From Scatophagus argus (taxonomy: Eukaryota; Chordata; Actinopteri; Scatophagidae), in assembly GCF_020382885.2 (NCBI RefSeq), contig NC_058512.1, positions 79,501-143,500 of the forward strand: 64,000 bases of DNA, read 5' to 3'. A program made the translations under genes and the position numbers. Positions 33,617 to 52,100 of this stretch are shown piece after piece (positions within the stretch are counted from its first letter, which is position 1; every line of letters starts with the position of its first letter). The notes under the pieces are model-generated. The model ran no database searches and was not told where the DNA came from. It saw nothing but the letters and a program-made list of their open reading frames with translations.

Positions 33617-36472
33617 TCAGTCGTTCTTCTCTCTTAGCTGCCTGCAGCAGCTCCGCCCCCCCCAGCAGAAGGCGATGGCGGTCAGGATGGCGATCAGCAG
33701 GGTGGCACAGGTGTCCACACTGTGATACTGGAACCAGTTCAGGTCATGTGATGCCAGCCACAGGTGTCGTGCTCCGCCGTGTCGCATCACAAACTCCACC
33801 CAGAAGACGGCGGTGCTCAGTGGCGCCACCAACTGGTCGCGGTGCAGTGCTGACAGATGCTCCATGCTGGACTTGTAGCTGAGCATCATGGGAAAAATTA
33901 AGGGAAACGTTGGTATTACTACTTTAATACTGAAGGAATGTGGTGAAAGACAGGAAATAATAAAGTTAATTTGACAACGTTGAATATACAAGAAATCCTA
34001 AAATTGAAGCTTCCTGTCACATGACCTTTACCCCGGCTGGTTGATGACGGCATGGAGCGCTTCCGTCAGCTCGTCAGATGTCAGACGGTTGAAGTCGAGG
34101 ACGATGGCAGCGCCTTGACGGCTCAGACGGGCGAGGTTAAGAGACTGATCGGCGAACAGCGGAACTCCAACCATCGGCACAGCGTGATAGATGGCCTCGT
34201 ACAAACCATTGGTGCCGCCGTGCGTCACAAACACTTTGGTCTTTGGGTGACCTGAGAGATAGGAAACTGTTTTTATTATAAAAGCACTGCAAAACATCTA
34301 ATTTATTCTTTTTAAATTTCTCTCTGCTAATATTCAGTGTCAGAAAGAAACACAAACTGTGTTTGTGTCTGTACCCAGCAGGTCATTCTGAGGTATCCAA
34401 TCAGAAAGCTTCGTGTTTGCTGCCAAAGTTTTAGGAGTTTCTCCACTGAACCTCCAAATCACCTGAACACAAAGGTTCAACGTGACACGTTTATTTGTAT
34501 GAACAGTTCAAACAGGAAGTCATCGGCTCTCACCTGAAGAGGACAAACGGAGCTGCGACAGGACGCAGACTGAAAACAGTCTGAGATCAACGTGCGAATC
34601 TCATTTCATCAGGTTGTCAGGAAGTTTCTGTTTCACACTTCATTTCCACATCATCAGCCACCACAAACGAAGTGTGCTGATCGATCTGACCGATCACAAG
34701 GCCAAAGAGTTTGTTATTGTCATTACAACCATGTATGTGTGGTACGCCGAGCAATGAAACAGCCTTCCTCCTGCTACATAAACGTACACATATCGACTAT
34801 AAATATAGAAAGAATAAACTGAGATTTCTGTTTCTTCACCGGCAGTCCCGATTTCCTGATGTCTCCGAACACATCTTTCTCTGACCTTCTGTGGGACTCG
34901 TCCGAAGGCGGCAGCAATGACATCAGCACGCTCTGTCGTAAGGTTGGTTACCATGGATCCGAAGGAAACCACCACCACGCCGGCATCACCTGAACTCTGC
35001 ATGAACACCTCCAATTCCTGAAAGACATGACACCTTCGTTGCATCATCGTCGTCATCAATTTTGAAGTATTTGTTCAAAATAAAATTTCCTGTCAGTCCT
35101 CAGAGCAACAGGAAGTGGAACTCATACCTGTGGCAGCCCATTGGCTGGTTTGCAGTGCAGACCGCCCACGTATTTGAAATTAGGTGGAATCGGGCGCGGC
35201 GTCTCCAGGTCCCAGAAGGTCCTGATGAGCCAGATGTCAGCCTTGCCCAGACTCTGGCACACGCTGCTGGGAGTTCCTGTTCACAGGGACAGCAACATGG
35301 GGCTCTTATTCTGAAGGAACCAGTCAGTAAAATCTTTTCAGGATTTTTTTACTTTTTAATTCAGATCCTTTCTTGGTATTTGCACTTTATTAGCTGGAGA
35401 AAAACAGGAAATGCAGGAGAGAGAGTTTTATTTCTCTGGCCCAGCCCTCTGACCTTTGACCTCACTGTAATATTTATCCAGTGTCAGCATCCAGAACACC
35501 TCGCTCATCACGGATGTCCACACATATGTCATCACGCTCGTCAGCCGCTCCACAAACGTCATTCGGTCGCTGTATGGCAGCGGAGCGGGTGGGACGTAGG
35601 ACGGCGGCGCCGGCGCGTGGCCACAGTGACGCTCCAGTACGCCGCCAAACGAGAAGCGAAGCGAAATGACGAAAGGCAGATCGAGCACACCTGCCACCAG
35701 GTCAGCACACATCACCATCGGGTCGAGCAGGACGACGTCAAACGCAGCAGCCCGCAGAGTTTTCATCAGCTGCTCATTCTTCAACATGGCGTCACACTGA
35801 CGCATCCCCAAGTCGATCGACCGTTGCAGCCAATCACTCATCTTCCACAACGTCTTCAGCAGAGATGAGACATGAAACTCGTGTATGAAGAAGTGGATGA
35901 AGTCCAGAGTGAGGCCGTGAAGTGCGGTTCTGCTGAACGGGACCTGAAGAGGAAGAAAAACCAGACCACAAACATCAGAAAAGTCAGTTTAAACTGCAGT
36001 CAGAGTCGCTGAAATGGTCGGCAGTGAAAGAAGCAGGGCTGTGGTGTGTGAACACAGAATCAATTTGACAGGCTGAATGTGACTGAAACATCCTGATGCA
36101 GCAAAATAACAAGAAAATAATCAAATCCAGGCAGACGCTGGTGACCGACTTTCTATGAGTTCTTTTAGGAAGATCCCGCGCATCGCGTCATGTCATGTTT
36201 GAGTCGGACATCACCTTGAAGACAAGGAAGTTGAACTTGGTGGCATCACGGCTGTTGTTGTAATTGACTGATGGCGATGCGTCAGCAACTAAAACGGTGA
36301 CAGAGTGATTCCTCCTGACGAGTTCCTCCATGATGCTCCTCATGTTTAACCAGTGGCTGTACTCGCCGGGAAAAACAAGAACGTGGCCGCCATCAGCTGG
36401 GGTGTAAGGATAGAGGAAGAACAAGAGAACAGATGGAAGAAGTAGAAGAGGAGGAGGTGAGAAAACCTGCAT
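33617..36472 (-). CDS. ugt2a: UGT2-type UDP-glucuronosyltransferase, complete
   Basis: An ER membrane enzyme that transfers glucuronic acid from UDP-glucuronate to hydrophobic substrates (steroids, bile acids, odorants, drugs). Exons in reading order: 36215-36472, 35454-35943, 35128-35276, 34886-35017, 34375-34462, 34032-34251 and 33617-33878. All phases agree (532 residues). The start [20 protein letters not shown] is a signal peptide. Then come [26 protein letters not shown], the UDP-sugar signature [20 protein letters not shown] then [18 protein letters not shown] and FADQ, and [16 protein letters not shown]-terminal membrane span ([16 protein letters not shown]) and short lysine-containing tail REKND follow. 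Exon lengths 149, 132, 88 and 220 equal those I recall for mammalian UGT2. Unlike that family, the usual first exon is split by a 271-bp phase-0 intron. Position next to ythdc1 fits UGT2 in human 4q13. The exact subfamily member is not certain. Confidence 0.93.
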
Positions 36473-36479
36473 GACAGAA

Positions 36480-37130
36480 CAGAAAATAAACACAAATCTG
36501 CTCTGAAAACAGCTGGAACACAAAACTCCAAAGTCTAAACTGATCAGGGGTCAGTTAGAGATAAGGGCTGCACTCTGATTGGACAAAAACTCACAGCACC
36601 AACACTTGTAAACACACAAGTGTGTGTTCAGAAGACGGACAGTCAAAGTGTCAGACACACTTGAAATCTGCTGTGCAACTCCACAATAAATTCTCACATA
36701 AAACAGAGTAAATCACACAAATCATGACTTAAAACACCACTAAAATCCACCAGCCACTGAAAAGACAAATCACAAAATGCAGCACACTGATGTTTTACTC
36801 ACAAAAGCACCGATGTGTGTTTGTAGTAGATTTATCCTCACTGTTCTGTTTATTTGCTTGGACATTGTTAGAAAAATAATTTTAACTCTACTTCTGTTGA
36901 TGGTGTGTTTGAAGTACACATGCATAGCCTACAGATTTTGATACCTGTGTGTTAACTGCATGGATGGCAAAACTTTATTGTGCTAGGCTCTGCATGCAGA
37001 AAAAGCAAACTAATAAATGAACTGAAAAAATATTTAGAGAGTTTGATAATAATCCCCAGCAGATGAAAAAAAAAATCACTTCATTTCCGCTATCCCATCA
37101 CGAGATCTTTTATTTTGATATTCCAACGGA
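36480..37130. other. intergenic spacer, shared upstream region of UGT (minus) and prr14l (plus)
   Basis: The two genes diverge from this 650-bp stretch. It is AT-rich, with no clear TATA box, repeat or coding potential. It may hold both promoters. Confidence 0.45.
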
Positions 37131-37298
37131 AATTGTATCTGTGTAGAGTCTGTCCTCTTGACACCGGTCAACGGCGATAACAGGGATGCCGATTCCTCTG
37201 GAAATGCCGAACAGATTCGGATTTTCCAGCCAGTAACCTGCTCAAAATGAGGTTTAAAAGGATTTAACGGACTAACGGACCCGCGGGCCTTGAAAAAG
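37130..37298 (+). promoter_or_regulatory. prr14l: prr14l non-coding first exon (candidate) with upstream reading frame
   Basis: Sequence becomes CpG-containing and ends in a donor GAAAAAG / GTAAAG (37298/37299). It contains a small upstream frame ATGCCGATTCCTCTGGAAAT... (MPIPLEMPNRFGFSSQ, stop) starting at about 37188. It would splice to the acceptor before the coding exon at about 38011. Assignment is by orientation and position. Confidence 0.5.
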
Positions 37299-38020
37299 GT
37301 AAAGTTACCCGTTAAATTGTGCCAGTTTATCCCAGTTTAACAGCTTCACATACAGTAAAGCCTGCTAACGGCAACTAGCCGCTGCTAGCTCGATCACTTT
37401 CCTTTTATTTCCCCCAAATCTCGTTTTATCCTCACTTCGACCCGCAAATATTCTCACTTTCTATCAGTCTCCCTTTGTGTTACGTCACTCAAAATCCTGC
37501 TGTGACGAAATTAAATCAGCAAAATCATCCGTTAATCAGATTACGGTGAAACGGGTTCAGATTTACTGGAATATTTCTGGGATTTGTAATGGATGAAACC
37601 TCGCGAGAATACATGAGATTTTTTTTTCTGAAATGTTTTTGTTGACTTCATTTTGATGAAAAAAGCAAAAATCTTGTTTTATGTCCACAATTCCAATGCT
37701 TTTTCTCCCCATTTGTGTTATTTAGTGATACCAGAACGCATTCACGAAGACCATTTTAACATACTTTTGCAAAACGTTTCAAAGAAATAGTTTCAAAAGA
37801 ATACATGGTTACATTTAAAAAAGTATACCTTTTACCTTATACCTTGCATTGACAATAAGAGTAATAATATTTTGGAAATTTTCAAATATTAAATGAAAAT
37901 GTTTCATATTAAATAACATTCATTTTGACTTATAAGATGTTAAATGAAATATTTTAAAGTTATATTTCCCATTTTTTTTCCTTCATGATTTGACACATAT
38001 TTTTACTCTCAGTGTTGGCC

Positions 38021-43845
<5,825 letters not shown>

Positions 43846-44235
43846 GCTGTGACATCATTTCCTGTCAGCTGATTGAAGGCCAAATAAACAGAGCTGCTAA
43901 CATGCCTGCTACTGCTGCATTACCACATTTCTGCAGTGTACTTATTTTTGTTTTTTGTTTTTTTACAGTGTAGGCTTTTTAAAATGTGAATTTTCGGAAA
44001 TATTTAATATTTGTTTTTAACGGTGTGGATGATCACGTGACCTGTCAGGAGGCCACGCCCACAGAAGGGCACAAATCTTCGGTTTGTTTCATGAACTATG
44101 AAAAGGCTTCTCTGTTTGACTTAGACAGTACTGTGAGTACGGCTGCAGTACTGTGTGAGTACTGCAGATCAGAAGTATTTAGAGTTTTTAAATTGTAATA
44201 TATATTTGTGCTGAGAAGTGTCTATTTTTGGAACA

Positions 44236-44241
44236 AATAAA
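44236..44241 (+). terminator. prr14l: prr14l poly(A) signal (candidate)
   Basis: AATAAA lies about 390 bp after the stop codon and is followed by a GT/T-rich stretch (GTTTGTTTCTGC), a good downstream element. An earlier AATAAA lies at about 43882. Confidence 0.55.
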
Positions 44242-44349
44242 GTTTGTTTCTGCTCTCTGAAGATTGTTAGGTTATTATTGATCAGCTGAATGATGGTTTC
44301 ACTGACTGAGCTGAAGTCTCTTTCAGGAAACAACTTCCTGTCTTTGTCT

Positions 44350-45231
44350 TCAGGTGTTTGACTGTGTCATGTGGTTGTCCCGAAGCCAACAGACAGCGGC
44401 ACGAACGTGTGAACTGATCAACACCAGAAACACCGGAGATCAGGTTCAAGTATTAAAGGTCTGCAAATAAATGTGGGAGTTTGTGTTCACTTGTTTACAA
44501 AGTGGAATTCATTTATTGATGTTTCTGAAGTGCCAGCACAGGTTCAGTGTCATCATCATGCTGTCAAGCCTGGTTTGTCCTCCTCAGTCTTCTGTGGGAA
44601 TCATGTAGGTCAATCAATCAGGAATCAATCAGGTCATCATCATCCTCACAACATAGAAGAAGAAGAAGCTCGCTGTTGTTGCCTCACTGCTGCCTGAAGC
44701 CGGACATGTTGTGACTGCGTTGGTGTCTCTTACAGTTTCAGAAGAAGACAACAGGACTGGAATTTACAAGAGTGCACAGAGGAGGGTAAAGTCTCGGAGC
44801 TTTACAGGTCCAGCGTGTGGAGTTTAGTGACATCTAGTGGTCAGGTCACTGAACTCCTGGCCTATTCTAGAAACATGGCGGACCCCGCCTGAGGAGCCGC
44901 TCCCTCAGGATATTAACGGCTCATTGTAGGGTAGCAAAAGACACAGATTCTTAGGTTACATAAAAATGACAACATTGCTATGAATATTTTATTCCTATAA
45001 GAAGATCGTTCTAAATTGTACGCAGTAAACCTTCAACACAACAAATCGGCTGAAAAGGTTCTGTAATGTACAACCCCAATCAAAATAAAAATACAACCCT
45101 GATAAAAATGTGATTTTTGTTAAAATCCTCAATTTGACAGAGAGCCTTCTGCCTGACCAATCAGCTGCTCCAGAGGACAGAGGTCAGCCAATCACAGTGA
45201 AGAAAGGGGAACGTGACAGACTTGCTGAAGG
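44350..45231 (+). other. unassigned exon-like segments between prr14l and pisd
   Basis: Three segments look spliced: about 44355-44442 (TCTTCAG before, CAG/GTTCAAG after; open as VFDCVMWLSRSQQTAARTCE...), about 44739-44789 (TCTCTTACAG before, GAGG/GTAAAG after) and about 45139-45231 (ends GCTGAAG/GTAAAG; open as SLLPDQSAAPEDRGQPITVK...). I recognise no family, and the joining frames are not unique. They could be 3' UTR exons of prr14l, 5' exons of pisd, a small lineage gene or chance. Confidence 0.25.
44790..45000. mobile_element. MITE-like repeat fragment (GGTCCAG family)
   Basis: CAGGTCCAGCGTGTGGAGTT, TAGTGACATCTAGTGGTCAG and TAGAAACATGGCGGA are typical of a fish non-autonomous DNA transposon with ends like TTAAAGGTCCAGTGTGTAGG. 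The left end here is decayed. A related copy with TTAA lies at 54343. Confidence 0.55.
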
Positions 45232-45291
45232 TAAAGATACTGCAGTACGGTGGTACGCCGGACGTGAACACGTCACTTATACAAGCACAAC

Positions 45292-48200
45292 ATGGCGGCG
45301 GCCTTGCGGAGAGTGTGCAGTGCAGTGACTTCGAGGTATTAACTTTATTTTATTTTGTTCCGAGGGAAAGTTGTATAGTTTTTGTTGTGAACAGCTCGAC
45401 ATCAGTCAGTGACGTGTTCACTTTGCGGCTGCGTGGCTGGAATGTCATGACACTGTGACGTATTTGTTAGTGATGCTGCGTGTGTTCAGGAGCAGGCTGA
45501 CCTGTGACCGCACCAGACTCTGTTCAAAGTTTATATTAAGTTAATATTTAATCGTTCCTTAAACCAGACCGCGTGCTAAATGTCAGACGTTAGACATGAG
45601 ACGAATGTGTGAATGAGGTGAGGAAAGCTTCGGCTTAGGTAACATTAATCACATGTTACAGCTAACATGTTTATGATGGTCACTCATCTTTTTTCAACAT
45701 TAGACAATGAAATAAAGCTCAGTTCAGAATTGTTTCAGTGTTACTGGTTCTGAATCAGTTGTTGGTAAGACTGTCACCCTGTGTGTGGTTTATGGATGTC
45801 AGGTCGGTCTCAGGTCGGACATTCACCCGCGCTGATTTATTTGTTAAACTTTCTTTACTTTATACGTTGTTTTTCAGAGTTTCTCCCCTGAGCTGCAGCC
45901 AGCAGCGAAGCCTGAAAACCAGTGAGTTTGTCTGCACCTCCTCACCTCCTAAACTCCATCTCAGTTGGTCAAGTAAAACCAATGAACGGAAACACCTTTG
46001 ATATCAAGACTTTTTAGAAAATGCCTGGATGATATTACAGTTACATGTTGTACATTTACTGTAGTACTTCTGAAGTATTACTGAGTATTAATATCAACAC
46101 TTTCTGGGTTTTATTTATTCATTCACATATCAAAATAAAACCAAACAGCTGCTTCAAGTTATTGTGCTGCTCAGTCAGTGAAACCCGTAGAACCAGCAGA
46201 ACCTGTTTTCCATGATGCCTTGTGTGAATTATGGGTGTGACCTCTGGTGCATCTTGTCACTAAACAGCTAGTGATTTCCATGGCAACAAATCAAATCAAT
46301 CAATCTCCATTTAATATGTGAGAACGTGACCTGTTAAACCTTAAGAAGGACAACGTAATTATGCCACCTTCCACCTTCCACGGGAGGCAGCTGTGGCCCA
46401 GAGGTTGGAGAAGCGACTTGTGATCGGAGGGTCACCGGTTCAATTACCCGGGAACGGGCAGGAAAAATTTGGGTGTGGTGGAATGAAAAAAATGCCCCCC
46501 CTCCTCATTAGCCGGCTGATGTGCCCTTGAGCAAGGCACTTAACCCCCCAATATGCTCCCCGGGCGCTTGATGCTGCCCACTGCTCCTGTGTGTGTTTCA
46601 CTGCATGGAATTTGCCGGGTGTTGCATGTGTGTGTTCAACTAAGGATGGGTCAAATGCAGAAGACCAATTCAGTGTGTGTATGTAAAAATATATATACTG
46701 TCAATAAAGTGATTCTTCTTCTGCTGTCGAGGGATGGGAGGAAAACTAAAGAAGATCAAGAATCACTTTATTGGCAGCATATATATTTTGAAACACACAG
46801 GAGGGGAGCAAATCTGGGGTTAAGTGCATTGCTCAAGGGCACATTAGCTGGTTAATGGAGGGAGGGAGCAGTAACGTACACCAGCATTTTGGCTTTTTCA
46901 TCCACATTCTTTTAGATTCCTCGTCTGACTGTCCTTTTTTGCTCACTGTGTTCAACACGGCTTGTCGCAGACACAAGTTTAGCTTCGTGTGGTTGTTAGT
47001 ACAGCCGTGAGCGGCACAACACACACCAGAACTCTGCAAAGACATTTTATCTTAGTCCAGTCCAACATCTGGCCAGAGAACAAATCAGTAAAATGAAGGT
47101 AGAACCAGCAGAATTCTGTCACACCTCTTGGACCAATTAGCTCCCTCTCTCTTCAGGTCATGGTTTCCTGCCCCGGCCCCGGCCCCTCCCCCTCCTGTTG
47201 GCCACAGGAGGTGGTTACCTTGGTTACCAGCACTACAGGAGGAAGGGTCAGCAAGAGGATGGAGCTCTGCCCCCTCTGGCCTCGCCCACACAGGTAGGAG
47301 ACGGCTCCTCTTTTACTGCTTCCCTTCTTTCTGTTTCTTCTTTTATTTTTTCATCTTTTTTCTTTCTTATTCTTTTCTCCTTCCTCTCTTGTTGCGCCAA
47401 AGTTTTTACCTTCTCGTTGTACACGCCTGCCATGTTCAGGATGGAGAAAGTCAAGAAAATCGACAGTTCTGTCTGTCTGTTGAAGTTTTTGAAATTCTTA
47501 TTAGCTCTCGTGCATTCATGGACACGTGGACACCAGTGAAGAAGAAGCCTGTAAACAATTAACAGGGCTGATGTAAACGTCATGAGTGCCGCACCTGAAC
47601 GCGCTCTGTGTGACTGATGGACCGAAGCTCAGGTGACAGTGATGATGTCACTCTGCCCGCTGCGCTGATACATCAGCGTCTCACTCAAGCCCCGCCCCCT
47701 CTCCTCACTGCCCAGCGCGTCTCCTGATGGGAGTACATGTTCTGATTGGTCAATCAGTAACCGGGCAGGACAGAGGAGCTTGGATTGGATGGAAGTTTTA
47801 TTGTAAAAGCTGTTTTCTTTCATTTTGCTCTTCTTCTTCAACAAGAATAATTTAGCAATAAATGAATAATATATTTTGTAAAATAATATAAAAATAATAT
47901 AATTAATAAATAGTATAATAAATCACTTTTCTTTCATCATTTAATACTATTACATATTAAATTGATATTGATATTTTAAAGTCTGTAAATAAATGACTAA
48001 CATTTATTTTGTGAGAGGGAGGGGGAGGGGTGGAGCTCTTCAGTATTAACTCCCTCTCTGTCTGTCTGTGTCACTTCTTCTGTGCTCTTGGTGAACACAC
48101 CTGTCTCTTCTTCTCTTGCCACCTGTGACGTGAACGTCAGCATGTGTCGTCGACCGTTTCTCTCCGCTGCCTCATCGGCCACTCATTCATGGTGAGGTCC

Positions 48201-49052
48201 TTCTCCCGCCGCCGTCATGGCGGCGAGTGCAGGGAGCACAACCTGCTGCGGCAGGTGAGGCGACGATGTCGCTCAACCAATGGAGATAAAGAGAGTGTGA
48301 AAGATGAAGGAGGAGGAGGAAGAGGGGTGAGGACGAGAGCAACAGCACGATTCAGGTGGGAGAGGAAAAAAGTGAGAAATGGAAAATCATAGCTAAAAAG
48401 AGAGAAGCTCGAAATACTCAGCAGACAGACAGACAGACAGATGTGAGCTGTGAGCAGGGTTGAGAGACACTGAGACAGAACAGAGAGAGAGAGGTGGGGT
48501 TTCCAGGTCAGAGATTAGCGCTTGTGTGTGTGTGTGTGTGTCGGGTAGCTTAACAGGTCAGCTATTTTAGCTTTAGCCTAGCTTAGCCTGTGTCAGCCTC
48601 TTTCCAGCTGATCCCATGCTAACCTGCTAACCCAGTTAGCTTCTCAGAGAAGAAGACGACTGCCTGAACGTCTGCATGCATGTCTGATCAACTCATTTTG
48701 TCTAGAAGTATTTTCAATTTTCAATTTTTTTTTTGATTTGTTTGACTGAACGGTTTCCTTTTAAACTAAAGTCTTTTATTTATGTGAATAATTTATGAAT
48801 GAATGAATATTAGGAAAATCAGATTTAATGTAGGTCAAAGAACACATGGAACTGCTTTTAAATTAATGAATGAATCTTTTCACCAGATTATAGCACACGA
48901 TAGAAACAAAAAGTTTTTTGGAAACCGACCAGAAGAAAATTTATCCAAAAGTTCTAGAAAATCTGTTAGCACTTAGAAACCCTGTTAGTGCATACTGGCT
49001 TTACTGTAGCTTAGCAACAGTGTGCTGCATTGGCGTCTGCTCCTCTTCCTCC

Positions 49053-49102
<50 letters not shown>

Positions 49103-52100
49103 GGTGGACAGTGACCGTGTGCGATGACTACATCTCAAACATGCCGACACGTGCTAACCTGTAACTCCTAATGTCTGCACTATGTGCTGTGTTTGTGTGT
49201 GTGTGTGTGTGTGTCCGACCACCTGAGACTGTTATGTTTTGACTAGACTGAACATGCAACTTACAATATGCAGCCATTGCTGAAGCCGATGTGCCACTCA
49301 GTGTATGTGAAACATCCCTGATATGTGCTGCCATCTTGTTCGAGTGATGTCATTTGGAGCCAGAGTCTGTGCAGTCGTACAGTGGACTGTTACAGCCTGC
49401 AGGTGTTCTGTGTGAGACCTCATGATGTCTTCAGATACAAAATGTTCACTTTGTCTTCAACTCTCAGCTCAGTCATTTCCTGTACAGCAGCAGTTTTCAA
49501 AATAAGAGCACCAAGGCCACACACACACCTCATGTAACAATCCACACAGAAAACCGGTTGACTTTCACAGTTGTGGAGTCTCACCTGGTATAGGCAATTA
49601 CTGAGGAAGTGGAGGAGCACACACACACACACACGTTCTCTGTATGGCTGAGATAAGCTAATAAGGTAGTGTGGACTCAAAGCCAAGACTCAGAGCCACA
49701 AAACATTAAATTCTAAGTTTTAGCTGTGTCAAATTGTTCAGGAAAAGTCTTCTCTTGAAGTCCAGTAGAATCATCAACAGGAGACAGGATTCTGAGCAGC
49801 AAAGACTTCAATGCCGGCATCAAAAGGAAAACCGTTCACAACATACACTGAGTACACATGAAGGGTCTCGAATAAAATGGTGGCTGGTGGCTTCACATTA
49901 TATACAATAGGGTTTGGACCTTTCCACACCTATTGTCCATCCCTTTACCATCTTTGTTTCTTACACCATTAGGTTTTCTCTTTTCACCATGGATTGGTTG
50001 GGGACTTTTTACACCATTAGGTCAGCTTGCCCTGGGTTTACTTGGGACTTTCCACAAGCCTTATCTTGCACCTGTTTGTCTTTATTTATTTTTTATTTGC
50101 TTCTTAAGCACAGTTTACACCAATAGTTCTCCTCTCTGGGCTGCCTTCCAGTTTCGGCTGGCACTAGACACCATTATTTCCAGGCCTCTTTGTGTGCCAT
50201 TTTTTAAAAATAATTGTTTTATACAGGATTACAATACATGTTCTTTTCAGGCTCACAGTAATTATAATGAGGTTACATAGACAGTGTCTTGCTACCATAG
50301 ACAGTGTTTCATTATCATAAAACAGTTTCACAATTACACAGTTTTACCTTCCATAGCTTACAGGCCCTTAAACAGTTGTACTTGTTTAACACAGCTGTAT
50401 CTTGCTTTTCTTTCAATCTTAATGGAAACATAACATGACTGCTTCATGCTATCATATTGCATTGCACACTATAACTTTAGCTCATCACAACTTACATAGA
50501 AATTATACCACAATAACAGACACAACTTTTAGTAGCATATTTCCATGCGTTGTGTCCTCTGTGACCCCACACATGACCCCTCCAACACCTGTCCACCTGT
50601 TTTTTTGTATTCCTCTATTTCTATGTTGTCATGCGTCTGTCTTCTTTTTGGACTTTTGGACTGAAACAAGAGCTAAAGGACCATTCAGTTGTTTTCATTT
50701 TCTGTTTTCATTACCCAAAGCACGCAGCCGTGTTTTAGTTTTCTGATGTTTGGCTGCATTGTTTAGACATAGAATATTTTTATGATCCCAGAGGACAAAT
50801 CCAGGGCAGCCAGTCAGGTTACAGAAGAGAAATAATGACAAACTTTGTCCTCTGCATCATCATGTTTTTTTTTTCTTGCCTTAATTTTTTTCTAGTTACT
50901 TTTTGTCTCAAGTTTTTCTCTCTTTTTGGCAGAAAGATTTTTTTGTTTTGATTTTCCTCTTTTGTTTGGTTTTTATTCATGCGTCCCTCCTTATCGTCCC
51001 CCTTTACACACTCATTAAATCTCATTAAATCTCACCTTTACAATCAGGCTCCAGGCGCCTCGCTTGGCTCTTCGTCGTCATCTGAGTGCGCTTAGTGGCG
51101 GCGTGTGTCGCCCCACCTCTTGGCGCCGTCGGCCAATCGCCTTCCTCTGCTATGTCCTGTCTGCCAGCGCTCTGCGGCCAATGGCCAATCGGGTAAGAGC
51201 GACTGCGGCTGGTTTCTCATTGGACAAGGAAACTAAAAGGGAGGGGAATGACCATATATGTATGTCCTCATTTTGTCTTTTTCTTCTCTTAATCTTTTAA
51301 CTGCTCTGTTCTTTACCTCCTTTACATCTTCAGCTTCACCTCCTCTGTGCAGCAGCTTCACTCAGTAACAGATCGAATGTCTGTGATGATGATGATGATG
51401 GTTGGTTGTAGCCTCTTTCAGCTGCTGGTTCAGTTTTTTTGGCACATTTCTTGTCTGAATCAGTTTCAGCTGATCTAAAGAATAAAAGGTGTCAGGTAGA
51501 TCTTCCCCTCACAAGACCGAGAGCTAAAACAGAGTGAACTTTGAACGTTGCTGTGATGGAATCTTTCCTCTGGACAAACGGTCTCTGCTCAGGTCAAGCT
51601 TAAGGTGGAGCGTTGACATGAGTTATCTTTCCCCCCTCAACTTCTCTTTTTCATTTCTTGTCTCCTTTTTCCCCCTCATTTATGTTTTACTTTGCTTGTG
51701 TTCTCTCTTCTTCATCCTGTTGCAGTTTCCTTCACGACTCCTCCTCTTTCACCTCCTTCTCTTTCTACAGCAGCTCTCCTGAACAGAACAGAACTTTTCA
51801 GTGTTATCCTTCCTTTATAAACCCAGGTGACAATGATTAACATGTAACTTCCTGTTTGGTGTTGCAGGTGGCGTTGTACCGCTCCCTCCCGACTCGCCTC
51901 CTCTCTCGGACTTGGGGTCGTCTGAATGGGGTGGAGCTTCCCACCTGGCTCCGAAAACCCATCTACTCCCTCTACATCTGGACCTTTGGGGTCAACATGC
52001 AGGTCAGGATGGACTTTCAGTTTGTGCCACGTTTTTGTTTTTTGTCTATTTTACTGAGTTTTAGTTCTAAACGTGTTGGGGTCCACTTCATGTCTGTCCC

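Noticed and set aside
49700-50820. Possible solo LTR in a pisd intron
   Set aside because: A TATA-like stretch and short recurring phrases are present, but I find no matching ends, primer-binding site or target duplication.
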